Position numbers and translations under genes: made by a program
In this document: in pieces, positions 1 through 7,640 of the stretch
Layout of the letters: every line of letters begins with the position of its first letter
Numbering within the stretch: the first letter of the stretch is position 1
Source of the DNA: Anderseniella sp963698275
GTDB taxonomy: Bacteria; Pseudomonadota; Alphaproteobacteria; Rhizobiales; Aestuariivirgaceae
Direction of reading: 5' to 3'
Assembly: GCA_963698275.1 (NCBI GenBank)
Contig: CAVOQE010000001.1
Coordinates: 310,001-374,000 of the forward strand
Length of the DNA: 64,000 bases
Notes under the pieces: generated by a model
The model's input: the letters and a program-made list of their open reading frames with translations, nothing else
Told to the model about the DNA's origin: nothing
Databases searched by the model: none

Positions 1-904
1 CCGGTGGTTCTTCACCCTTGTACTCGTTGGTGCGCACGGTTCCGCCGCCAAACCAGGGGTGACCGAAATTCTGGCCCATGGCAGTTTGCCGGTTCAGCTC
101 TCCGGGAGGAATATCGTCCCCCATCCCGTCCACCTGGTTGTCAGTGAACCAGAGTTCACCGTTTGCCGGGTTGAAGTCCATGCCGACGGAGTTTCTGATG
201 CCGTAAGTGTAGACCTCGCGATTCTTGCCATCGGTATCAGAGCGGATAATACCGCCTATACCGTGTTCCTTGTAGAGATCGAGTTTCTCCTTGGGTGCAA
301 CATTGAAAGGCTGGCCAAGCGATATGTACAGTTTTTTGTCGGGACCAATTCGGCAGGTGCGAGCCGTATGGTTGTAGCTTTCTTCTGATTTGGGCACCAG
401 CGTGCCGGCCTTGAATACGTTGAATGCGGCCACATCCGGGCTCTCATAAAAGAATTCAGCGGCCGGGTAGACCAACACACGGTTCTGTTCGGCAATGTAA
501 AGGAAACCATCCGGCGAGAAGCACGGGCCGTTTGGAATGGCCATGGAAAGCGATGGAGCGAAATCCTTCACTTCGTCAGCCACGCGGTCCTTGTTGCGGT
601 CGGTGACCGACCAGACCTTGGTTTTGCGGGTGCCGACAAATGTCACGATGCCCTGTGGGCCGACCGCCATGTGGCGGGCGTCCGGCACAATGGCATAAAG
701 TGAAATCTTGAACCCGGCGGGCAGTTTGATTTTTTCAAGAGTTTTCTTGATCGCATCGGCATTCTCGCCCTTCTGGTCAATGAAGGTGAACTCGGTGACA
801 CCCGTTGACTGGAAATTGCTGAGCTTTTCGAGATTGTCCGTTGTCTGGGCCGTTGCCAGGGATGAGCTTGCCAAGAGAAGGCATGCAAAGAGTGTATTGC
901 GCAT
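1..904 (-). CDS. PQQ-dependent sugar (glucose/sorbosone-type) dehydrogenase, partial
   Basis: Periplasmic quinoprotein of the soluble aldose/sorbosone dehydrogenase family, a six-bladed propeller that oxidises a sugar-like substrate with PQQ. Translation starts at ATG 904 behind a strong GGGAGGAA ribosome site, and residues 1-20 form a signal peptide ending LATAQ. Visible family signatures are NHTART near residue 178 and GIRNSVGMDFNP near residue 230. The 3' end lies left of base 1, so about 301 codons are seen and the C-terminal PQQ/calcium loops cannot be judged. It is divergent from the two-component genes, and the operator-like repeat at 987-1004 lies 83 bases upstream of its start. The PQQ it needs could be made by the pqq operon at 19.4-22.7 kb. 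Substrate is unknown. Confidence 0.8.
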   Translation of the reverse strand, partial: MRNTLFACLLLASSSLATAQTTDNLEKLSNFQSTGVTEFTFIDQKGENADAIKKTLEKIKLPAGFKISLYAIVPDARHMAVGPQGIVTFVGTRKTKVWSVTDRNKDRVADEVKDFAPSLSMAIPNGPCFSPDGFLYIAEQNRVLVYPAAEFFYESPDVAAFNVFKAGTLVPKSEESYNHTARTCRIGPDKKLYISLGQPFNVAPKEKLDLYKEHGIGGIIRSDTDGKNREVYTYGIRNSVGMDFNPANGELWFTDNQVDGMGDDIPPGELNRQTAMGQNFGHPWFGGGTVRTNEYKGEEPP

Positions 905-986
905 TTTGGTATTCCTCCCGCTATTTTCATTATTATTGATTATAGAGCCGACCATACGCAGCATTCATCACAAGTGGTCGTCGACG

Positions 987-1004
987 GTAGTATTTGAATA
1001 CTAC
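987..1004. promoter_or_regulatory. Inverted repeat GTAGTAT-TTGA-ATACTAC, putative operator
   Basis: Perfect seven-base arms with a four-base spacer, between the divergent sugar dehydrogenase and histidine kinase genes. The same arms recur at 18144-18161 between xoxF and the metallo-hydrolase gene. The OmpR-type regulator at 2823 is an obvious candidate binder, but that is inference. Confidence 0.55.
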
Positions 1005-1043
1005 ATCAGCTCAATTCCCATCTTGCGGAACGACAGTGTCAGA

Positions 1044-1059
1044 AAGATAGCGATATCTT
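1044..1059. promoter_or_regulatory. Inverted repeat AAGATA-GCGA-TATCTT
   Basis: Six-base perfect arms around a four-base spacer, about 130 bases upstream of the histidine kinase start. It may be an operator or a chance palindrome; no regulator can be named. Confidence 0.25.
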
Positions 1060-1188
1060 GTGAGGAGCGGGCACGCTGGTCGAGACGTTGTGGTGGAAAT
1101 TTCGCAGAGGCAGGTTTAGTCTTTGATAGTGTAACTGTGGGTGATGGCCCCCAGGCATTTGGCAATTTCATGCGGGTATCGCAGACCA

Positions 1189-2826
1189 ATGAGTAGCGGC
1201 AAGATTTCCCGGTTAAGGTCGCTGCGAACAAGAGTGCTGCTGCTGTTGTTGAGTGCGGCGGTGATCAGCGCCATTTCGGCGGGACTTCTGACCTATGGTC
1301 TGACCAGTTCGCAACAGCTTGTCGACAAGGCTCAGGCGGCGCAGGTCCGCATCGAAAGCTATCTTGTACTGGCCAGCCGGCTGAGCGAGTATCGCGACAC
1401 TGCAACTGCGGCAACAGCACCGGGCGCAAATGGAAGCCAGGCCCGGCAGCAGGTCAATCAGGTCTATGAGCCGGTTCGGCAGGCATTCACCCGCCTGTTG
1501 TCGCTCAATGTGCTGGAGGTTGACCGAGAAACCGGCGATGGAAAATCTGCCGCAGCAACAAAAGGCCTGAACCTGTCGCGCATGAAAGCCCAGTTTGACA
1601 ATCTGCACAGATCGATCACCGGCTCGCTGGTGGAAAATACCGGCGGGGCCAGCGGACAGGGGGCACTGAATGCGTTTGGCATAGGCATTTCGCCGATACT
1701 GTTCCAGGCCATTGACAATGAAAGACAGCTGTCAGCCGCAACGCATCGCCGGATTGCAAGCCTGCGCAAGCGCCTCATAGCCATCGCCATTGCCCTGGTC
1801 AGTGCAACAGTGTTGCTGTCACTGGCGATCTATTTTCGCTTCGGACTGCCCTTGCTCAGACGCATTGCCGAGACGGTTCAGGGCGCAGAGGCAATTGCCG
1901 AGGGGAAGCTGACGACACGGCTCAACCCGACCGGACACGATGAACTGACCGAGCTGATGCGGCGGTTCAACATAATGGCCGGCTCGCTTGCCGCGCGTGA
2001 AGGCGAACTGAAGACGGCACAGCGGGACTTGCAGGAAACAGTTGACCGCCAAACTGCCGATCTTCGCCAGGCCAACGAAAAGCTGGAAAAGATCGACGCA
2101 AACCGGCGGCGGTTCTTTTCAGACATCAGCCACGAATTGCGCACTCCGCTAACTGTTGTCCAGGGCGAGGCCGAATACAATCTGAAAGCCAAGGCCCGTC
2201 CCGGTGTTGGCGACATGCGGCAATCGTTTGAGACCATACTCGCGCGGGTGCAGGAACTGCGCCGCCGGGTCGACGACATGCTCAGGGTGGCGCGGTCTGA
2301 AAGCGGGCGGCTTGACCTGTCGTCGGGGCGCATTGACCTGAACAAGGTGGTTAGTGATGCGGTCGCCGATGAAACAATACCCGCCAAACGCCGGGGCATC
2401 AGGCTGAAACCTGAACCCGTTTCGGGAGAAATTGCCATACTGGGAGACTATGACTGGCTTCGACAGGTTATGGGCGGGCTGATTGTAAATGCGGTGAAAA
2501 ACTCGCCCGAAGACACCGTGATCACGATCAGCATCACGCAGCAGCTCCACAATGTTGTGGTCGCGATTGAAGATCAGGGACGCGGTATTGATCCGGACAG
2601 CCTGCCATTTGTGTTTGAGCGCTTCGCCCGCGCAGGCGGTGACAGGAACCAGCAGGTCGAAACCGAAAGCGACGGTTTTGGCATTGGTCTCAATCTTGCC
2701 AGATGGGTGATCGAGGAACACTCGGGCACCATCTCACTTGGCAACAATGTGGATGGACCCGGGGTTACTGTCCATGTCACGTTGCCCCTCATGAGCGAAC
2801 CAACAGATCAGGGCAAAATGACGTGA
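1189..2826 (+). CDS. Two-component sensor histidine kinase
   Basis: Membrane histidine kinase of 545 residues that should sense a periplasmic signal and phosphorylate the regulator encoded next to it. The order is TM1 (about residues 13-33), a periplasmic sensor of about 155 residues with no domain I recognise, TM2 (about 192-214), HAMP, a HisKA box FSDISHELRTPL with the phospho-accepting His near 315, an N box VNAVKNSPED near 433, and G boxes DQGRGID and GFGIGLNLA. I chose ATG 1189 (MSSGKISRLR) because the membrane helix follows directly; GTG 1141 or ATG 1144 would add 15-16 residues. It overlaps the regulator gene by four bases. Its position beside PQQ-enzyme genes recalls MxaY/MxaX of Paracoccus, but orthology is not shown. 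Confidence 0.88.
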   Translation: MSSGKISRLRSLRTRVLLLLLSAAVISAISAGLLTYGLTSSQQLVDKAQAAQVRIESYLVLASRLSEYRDTATAATAPGANGSQARQQVNQVYEPVRQAFTRLLSLNVLEVDRETGDGKSAAATKGLNLSRMKAQFDNLHRSITGSLVENTGGASGQGALNAFGIGISPILFQAIDNERQLSAATHRRIASLRKRLIAIAIALVSATVLLSLAIYFRFGLPLLRRIAETVQGAEAIAEGKLTTRLNPTGHDELTELMRRFNIMAGSLAAREGELKTAQRDLQETVDRQTADLRQANEKLEKIDANRRRFFSDISHELRTPLTVVQGEAEYNLKAKARPGVGDMRQSFETILARVQELRRRVDDMLRVARSESGRLDLSSGRIDLNKVVSDAVADETIPAKRRGIRLKPEPVSGEIAILGDYDWLRQVMGGLIVNAVKNSPEDTVITISITQQLHNVVVAIEDQGRGIDPDSLPFVFERFARAGGDRNQQVETESDGFGIGLNLARWVIEEHSGTISLGNNVDGPGVTVHVTLPLMSEPTDQGKMT

Positions 2827-3512
2827 AGGTTCTCGTCGTGGAAGATGACCCGGACATTGCCTCCTTGCTGATGCGCAATTTCAAGGCTGAAGATGTGAAC
2901 GCAATCCATGCGGCAAGTGGCGAAGCCGCCCTGGAAAACGTGCGTCACAACCATTTTGACGTCATTATTCTGGATGTCATGTTGCCCGGTTGCTCCGGGC
3001 TGGATGTGTGCCGGAATCTGAGAAACCAGGATCATGCGGCTACCATCATCATGCTGTCGGCACGCGATGCGGTGAATGACAGGGTCGATGGACTGTCGGC
3101 CGGCGCGGATGACTATGTTGTAAAGCCGTTTGCGTTTGAAGAGCTGCTGGCCCGCATCACCGCGCAACAGCGCAGACGGTCGGAAGACCCACCAGACAAT
3201 GACGGCGATGTTGTCAGCCATGGCCGGCTCACCTATGTGCGCACAATCAGGGATGTGAGGTTTGAAGACAATCGCGCCGAGTTGACGGAGCGCGAAGCTG
3301 ACCTGCTGCTGTACCTGATGCAAAATGAAGGCCAGCCTTTGTCCCGGGAAGTGATATTCGACGCGCTTTGGCATGCCCAGGGCGGTGTGGCAATAAACGT
3401 GGTCGATGTCTATATCGGCTACCTGCGCCGCAAGCTTGGCACGCTTGGGGCCGACGCGCGTGCCAGTGTTCGCACAGTCCGCGGAAAAGGGTTCATGTTT
3501 ACACGGCCGTGA
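2823..3512 (+). CDS. OmpR-family response regulator
   Basis: DNA-binding response regulator of 229 residues. The receiver domain starts VLVVEDDPDIA, has the phospho-accepting Asp at 51 (ILDVMLPG) and the conserved Lys at 101 (VVKPFAFEE). The C-terminal part, about 130-228, is a winged helix ending VRTVRGKGFMF. The GTG start at 2823 overlaps the kinase stop codon (GTGA), so the two are translationally coupled. Likely targets are the PQQ-enzyme promoters in this window that share the GTAGTAT/ATACTAC repeat; this is inference. A clear terminator follows at 3521. Confidence 0.9.
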   Translation: MKVLVVEDDPDIASLLMRNFKAEDVNAIHAASGEAALENVRHNHFDVIILDVMLPGCSGLDVCRNLRNQDHAATIIMLSARDAVNDRVDGLSAGADDYVVKPFAFEELLARITAQQRRRSEDPPDNDGDVVSHGRLTYVRTIRDVRFEDNRAELTEREADLLLYLMQNEGQPLSREVIFDALWHAQGGVAINVVDVYIGYLRRKLGTLGADARASVRTVRGKGFMFTRP

Positions 3513-3520
3513 GTTGCCCG

Positions 3521-3546
3521 AACCGGCAAGGCCGGTTTATTTTTTT
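3521..3546 (+). terminator. Rho-independent terminator of the two-component operon
   Basis: Seven-base stem AACCGGC / GCCGGTT with loop AAG, followed by TA and seven T. The T run doubles as the last lysine codons and the stop of the convergent gene ending at 3537. Confidence 0.8.
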
Positions 3547-3977
3547 GAGTGTTTGTCGAATGCGTCGGGGTCGCACCTGACGGTGCGCACCTGCCAGATC
3601 AGCGCCGAGGCGTCGATGCCATTGTCAAACAGCCACTGGGCTTGAATTCGATAGGCCTGGCGTTCACGCCGCAACCATTCCACGCAGTTGCTGGAATTGC
3701 CGCCTCGGGCTTCGCGCTGGATATGATGTACCAGTTCGTGCAACAAAATGCCCTTGGCCACAATGTTGCGCTCCGGATCAACGCGTTTGTCGATGTAAAT
3801 GACACCGTCGGGGCCGTACCAGGCCAACACCCTGCACGGCTTGCCGCATACCTTGTGTTGCAGTTCTCTCGCATCCAGTTGCCGGATAACCGGTTCTGAC
3901 ACCACCATGGCCGGGGAGTTCATCGCCAACCCGACAATGGCAATCAACTCGGCTACAATACTGGCGATTGACGACAT
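3537..3977 (-). CDS. Small HExxH metallopeptidase-like protein, secreted or anchored
   Basis: Protein of about 146 residues with a hydrophobic N-terminus (SIASIVAELIAIVGLAM) suggesting export or a membrane anchor. It contains a zinc-peptidase motif HELVHH and a downstream acidic helix (EWLRRERQAYRIQ) of the kind that supplies a third zinc ligand. Two cysteines, CGKPC, lie before the motif. I prefer ATG 3977, preceded by GGA at good spacing; ATG 3998 would add seven residues. The stop overlaps the terminator of the convergent regulator gene. Resemblance is to small uncharacterised minimal-gluzincin-like proteins; no substrate can be named. Confidence 0.7.
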   Translation of the reverse strand: MSSIASIVAELIAIVGLAMNSPAMVVSEPVIRQLDARELQHKVCGKPCRVLAWYGPDGVIYIDKRVDPERNIVAKGILLHELVHHIQREARGGNSSNCVEWLRRERQAYRIQAQWLFDNGIDASALIWQVRTVRCDPDAFDKHSKK

Positions 3978-4137
3978 GAAATCCGTTTCCGTTGCCATTG
4001 AACGGCTTACGCAACTGCTGACTTACCAGATGACAGAATTCGGCATCTGAACAAGAATTGATGCCTTGATGCGGCCAGACAAACGTGTTGGTCTGCTGCT
4101 TGTATTCAGTCTCGATAACGCAGAAAGATACTACAAG

Positions 4138-4836
4138 ATGAAATCAAGCATGGTCACTAGAGTTCTGTGTTTTATCACGATTGTGTTTGGGGTGACGGTG
4201 GTAAACTCTGCAGTTGCGGGTGAACCCGAAACCGTCTCTTCCTTGTTGTTTGACAAACCCTATCTGACCTCCGTCAAACCTGACACCACCTTGATCTATG
4301 ATTTCAAACGCATCAGCAGTGATGAGAAAAAGTATGGCCGGGGTCTGAGCGACACCATCCGGCTTGATGTTCTGAAAGACGAAAAGGACAGCAGCAAACG
4401 CACCGCTCACCTGCACATCTACAGTGGACCGAGAGCCCGCAATATCGGTCCCATCCCGCAGACATCCGGCAACCCGGCGATCATGATCCTGCTTGAGCAG
4501 GATACGTATGATTTCAAGCGTCATCTTGGCGGTATTCCAGCCTATTTCCGCAACAAGATCCGCAAGGCGATGCGCGAAGACGCAGTGATTGAACAAACCC
4601 GGATCCAGTATGATGGACGCGAAATTTCCGGCCACAAGATCACGCTGGTGCCTTTCAGGGGTGACCCAAACATGCGACGCGTGCCCGAATACCAGAACAC
4701 GATCTATGAATTCATCGTGTCGGATGAAGTGCCCGGCGGTATTGTCAGCATATCCAGCACCATTCCCGGCTCTCAGCCGGACAGCAGTGCACTGAGGAAG
4801 CAGTACATGTCGTTCAATTCGCAGGTGGCCAAATGA
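4138..4836 (+). CDS. Secreted protein of unknown function
   Basis: 232-residue exported protein with a clear signal peptide (MKSSMVTRVLCFITIVFG, cleavage near AVAG). The mature part is rich in beta-strand-like stretches and has no catalytic motif I recognise. ATG 4138 was chosen because the signal peptide starts there; the open frame extends 24 codons further upstream. An ATACTAC half-site, as in the putative operator, lies at 4128-4134 just before the start. The stop overlaps the next gene's ATG (ATGA), so the two secreted proteins probably work together. Its place between regulator and SoxYZ genes suggests a periplasmic role in quinoprotein metabolism, but this is inference. Confidence 0.65.
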   Translation: MKSSMVTRVLCFITIVFGVTVVNSAVAGEPETVSSLLFDKPYLTSVKPDTTLIYDFKRISSDEKKYGRGLSDTIRLDVLKDEKDSSKRTAHLHIYSGPRARNIGPIPQTSGNPAIMILLEQDTYDFKRHLGGIPAYFRNKIRKAMREDAVIEQTRIQYDGREISGHKITLVPFRGDPNMRRVPEYQNTIYEFIVSDEVPGGIVSISSTIPGSQPDSSALRKQYMSFNSQVAK

Positions 4837-5210
4837 CCGGGAGGACTTCTGTAACCGCGGGCTGGCTGGCCGGCGTCACGGGCTTCTCGATGCTGCTGGC
4901 CATCGGCCCGGCAAGCGGACAGGACAAAGGTTTCATCAATGACTATCCGACGTCCGCCCGGGCCGATTATGTATTCGGTTGCATGGCGGTCAACGGCCAG
5001 ACACGCGATGCGCTGGAGAGATGTTCCTGCTCCATCGACCTGATCGCATCGATCCTCACCTATGATGAATATGTCGGCGCTGAAACCGTGCTCATGGTTG
5101 CGCAGAAAGGCGGCGAGAACACCTCGATCTTCCGCACTTCGCCGATTATGCGAAGCAAGGTTGACGCCTTGCGCCGGGCGCAGGCGGAAGCAGAGGTCAG
5201 ATGCTTCTGA
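4833..5210 (+). CDS. Small secreted cysteine-containing protein
   Basis: 125-residue exported protein with an N-terminal signal peptide ending near PASGQ. The mature part has four cysteines, in FGCMAVNG, RCSCSID and the C-terminal VRCF, which could form disulfides or bind a metal. It overlaps the preceding secreted protein by four bases. It ends at 5210, directly abutting the stop of the convergent SoxYZ-like gene at 5211, leaving no room for a separate terminator. I do not recognise a named family. Confidence 0.65.
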   Translation: MTGRTSVTAGWLAGVTGFSMLLAIGPASGQDKGFINDYPTSARADYVFGCMAVNGQTRDALERCSCSIDLIASILTYDEYVGAETVLMVAQKGGENTSIFRTSPIMRSKVDALRRAQAEAEVRCF

Positions 5211-6020
5211 TCAGGATCCTTGTGCCGGCCAGGATTTCTTGAAGACCTGGCCATCAGTGTCGGACGCGTTGACCAGAAATTCACCACTGCCTGCCGCCTT
5301 GTAGAAGAACCTGATGTTCGGGTCTTCGCTCAGCGAGATACCGCCTTCGACTTTCAACACCAGATCGTCGCCGCGCTTCACTTCGATGGAATCCACAAAA
5401 TGCGCCGGTATGTGCAACATGGTGACCTGATCCATCTGCAGGCCGGAATTGTTGGGATGGCGGATCATGATCTGGGCTTCACGAGTGCCATTTGACTGCT
5501 CGAGCACTCTGGATTCCCCGGCCTTGAAGATCCGCAGTTTCATTTTGCCCATCAGGGCACGCGCGGCTTCGGCGTCCTTTGAAGCCGGCGCAGAACAGCC
5601 GCCGGATGCCTTGACGAATTTCTTGATCATGAACTGCCTGCCATCTTCCGTTTCGCCGATGGCGCGCACCCAGGAATAGCTGTTGACGCGGAAGCGGGAC
5701 GAGAAAGAAGCCGACGCGGCGGCCGGGCCAAAAATGAACTCTGCAGCCATGGGCGCAGGGTTTTCGTCAATGACAATGGTGACTTTGCGGATACCACTGT
5801 CCGGTTGCACCTTGATGACAATCGGAACGATTGCTGCATCTTCTGCCCGGTAGGGCGCGTCCATGCTCATCACGTCCTCGCCGTTCAGGAACGCGGTATT
5901 CTTGAAAATATCACCCTGGATCGACTGCCACGTAGTCTCCGGCGGCGTGGTGCCTGCGAATGCGGGCACCGGCAGCATCAGAGCCGCACAAAGGGAGGTG
6001 ATCATGGCAATCTTTCGCAT
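5211..6020 (-). CDS. Quinoprotein dehydrogenase-associated SoxYZ-like carrier (copy 1)
   Basis: Periplasmic fusion of a SoxY-like and a SoxZ-like domain, 269 residues, of the type repeatedly found beside PQQ dehydrogenases rather than in sulfur oxidation. The signal peptide ends near PAFAG. The SoxY-like half has a lone conserved Cys at 142 in KASGGCSAP, the position of the swinging-arm cysteine of SoxY, although here it is internal. The SoxZ-like half has IMIRHPNNSGLQMD and IPAHFVDSIEV. A second copy lies at 22740 and a matching metallo-hydrolase at 18325, giving the 'quinoprotein relay' set defined by comparative genomics. What is carried is unknown. Confidence 0.85.
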   Translation of the reverse strand: MRKIAMITSLCAALMLPVPAFAGTTPPETTWQSIQGDIFKNTAFLNGEDVMSMDAPYRAEDAAIVPIVIKVQPDSGIRKVTIVIDENPAPMAAEFIFGPAAASASFSSRFRVNSYSWVRAIGETEDGRQFMIKKFVKASGGCSAPASKDAEAARALMGKMKLRIFKAGESRVLEQSNGTREAQIMIRHPNNSGLQMDQVTMLHIPAHFVDSIEVKRGDDLVLKVEGGISLSEDPNIRFFYKAAGSGEFLVNASDTDGQVFKKSWPAQGS

Positions 6021-6150
6021 TACATATTCTCCGTTGCGGGAAGCTGTGTCTTCCTGTTTTGCTGGCGGCAGAATTCAATTTTTGTATACACCATTCCGGT
6101 AAAACCGCCAAATGGGGTGACGTCAAAGTGATCGCTTCGGTGTATATCCT

Positions 6151-6879
6151 TCAAGCCTTGCCGGGTTGGAAGACGTTTGCGTTGGCATCCCTGAAATTCT
6201 GCAGTTCTGCGGCGTTGCAGCGTTGCTGCCGGCTCAGTGAGACTGTGAGTTCGCCGGTGATCCGGGCCGGACCCGGGCTCAGAAAAATCAATCTGTCGGC
6301 CAGCGACAAGGCTTCGCGCCAGTCGTGGGTGACAAACAGCACGCTGGCTGGATTGCCGGCCAGCATGGTTTCAAGCAGGTCGCGCAGCCGGGCTGCCAGC
6401 ATCTCGTCAAGTGACACAAACGGTTCGTCCATCAACAGCAGTTGCGGGCGAAGCACGAAAGCGCGTGCCAGCGCGGCGCGGCGCTGCATGCCCATGGACA
6501 GTTGCAGCGGATAGATGTCTTCCGAGCCCGCCAGCCCGACGGCTTCGAGCACCGATGCAATGGCGTCTGCGTGAGCTTGCGGATCTGAAAATACCAGTTC
6601 GATATTCTGGCGAACCGTGCGCCATGGCAACAGTGTCGGCGATTGGAAAACATAGGCCATTTTGTCTTTAAGGCCGGCGGCGTATTCCACAGTCCCGGTA
6701 TAGTCGTCATCCAGTCCGGCGGCGATTTGCAGCATGGTGGTCTTGCCGCATCCCGACGGACCCAACACTGCAACAAACTCGTTTCGTGCAATCTCGATTT
6801 CGATGTTTTCGATGGCGTTCAATTCACCGTCTGCCCTGGCGAACGGCTTGTGCCGGATAGCGAGCTTCAAAGCCGTCAT
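6151..6879 (-). CDS. ABC transporter ATP-binding protein, NitT/TauT type
   Basis: 242-residue ATPase of a nitrate/sulfonate/taurine-type importer. It has Walker A GPSGCGKTT near residue 40, a Q-loop FQSPTLLPW, the signature LSMGMQRRAALARA, Walker B LLLMDEPFVSLD and a switch His (FVTHDWREA). The ATG at 6879 overlaps the permease stop (ATGA), so I prefer it to the upstream ATG 6888. It is the last gene of a three-gene minus-strand operon: binding protein, permease, ATPase. The signature departs from LSGGQ (LSMGM), as in other members of this subfamily. Confidence 0.88.
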   Translation of the reverse strand: MTALKLAIRHKPFARADGELNAIENIEIEIARNEFVAVLGPSGCGKTTMLQIAAGLDDDYTGTVEYAAGLKDKMAYVFQSPTLLPWRTVRQNIELVFSDPQAHADAIASVLEAVGLAGSEDIYPLQLSMGMQRRAALARAFVLRPQLLLMDEPFVSLDEMLAARLRDLLETMLAGNPASVLFVTHDWREALSLADRLIFLSPGPARITGELTVSLSRQQRCNAAELQNFRDANANVFQPGKA

Positions 6880-7640
6880 GTGCGCCACCGCCCCACCGAC
6901 TGTTGCCAGGGTTGCAGGATGAAGGTTTCGATCAGCTGTACAACCACGATGAACGAAATCGCGTACGCCAGAATGGCAGCGACATCGAACAGCTGAAAGT
7001 ACAGGTGGATCTGAAAACCGACACCATTGCTGCGGCCGAGCAACTCCACCACCAGTACGATTTTCCAGACCAGTGCCAGGCCGGACCTTGCCGCAGCGGC
7101 GAAATACGGAGCCAGTTGCGGCGCCAGGACGTGGCGCAGTGTTTTCCAGCGGCCGAACCTGTAGGCCCTGGCAAGTTGTTCATAGGCCGGGTCCAGCGCC
7201 TTTGCGCCTTCGCGCAGTGTAACGGCGACATTGGGTATCTTGTTGATCGCAACTGCAAGAACGGTTGCGACCTCGGTCAGCCCGAACCAGATGAAGCAAA
7301 GCACGATCGTCACCAGGGCTGGAAGATTGAGGAAGAACATCAGCCAGCCGTCGAAAAACCGGTCGGCCCAGGCCCGCTTGCCCATGGCAATGCCTATGGC
7401 AGAGCCAATGACCATGGCGGCCACAAAGCTGGCAGCAACACGCATCAGCGTCATGGCTACATGAAACAGCAACTCACCGCTTGCCAGCTCAATCGCCAGT
7501 ACGGAAAACACCTCCTGTGGCAGCGGCAGGTATCGGCTTTGAACCAGAAGCGCTAACCCCCACCAGACCACAAGCAGGCTGATGATGGATATCATCATCC
7601 ATGAGATCCGACCGAACGTGTTGAGTGGTTGAGACGCCAT
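6876..7640 (-). CDS. ABC transporter permease, NitT/TauT type
   Basis: 254-residue inner-membrane permease with about six membrane segments and the family EAA-type loop, seen as LREGAKALDPAYEQLARAYRFGRWKTLRHVLAPQ interrupted here only for description: the key part is EGAKALDPAYEQLARAY. Its start shares one base with the stop of the binding-protein gene (TAATG) and its stop overlaps the ATPase start, so the operon is tightly coupled. Substrate cannot be deduced; the location inside a PQQ island suggests a small molecule relevant to quinoprotein metabolism. Confidence 0.87.
   Translation of the reverse strand: MASQPLNTFGRISWMMISIISLLVVWWGLALLVQSRYLPLPQEVFSVLAIELASGELLFHVAMTLMRVAASFVAAMVIGSAIGIAMGKRAWADRFFDGWLMFFLNLPALVTIVLCFIWFGLTEVATVLAVAINKIPNVAVTLREGAKALDPAYEQLARAYRFGRWKTLRHVLAPQLAPYFAAAARSGLALVWKIVLVVELLGRSNGVGFQIHLYFQLFDVAAILAYAISFIVVVQLIETFILQPWQQSVGRWRT

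Noticed and set aside
5211..6020. Interpretation of the SoxYZ-like genes as a sulfur oxidation (sox) locus
   Set aside because: No soxA, soxX, soxB or soxCD is present, the carrier Cys is internal rather than in a C-terminal GGCGG, and the neighbours are PQQ enzymes.
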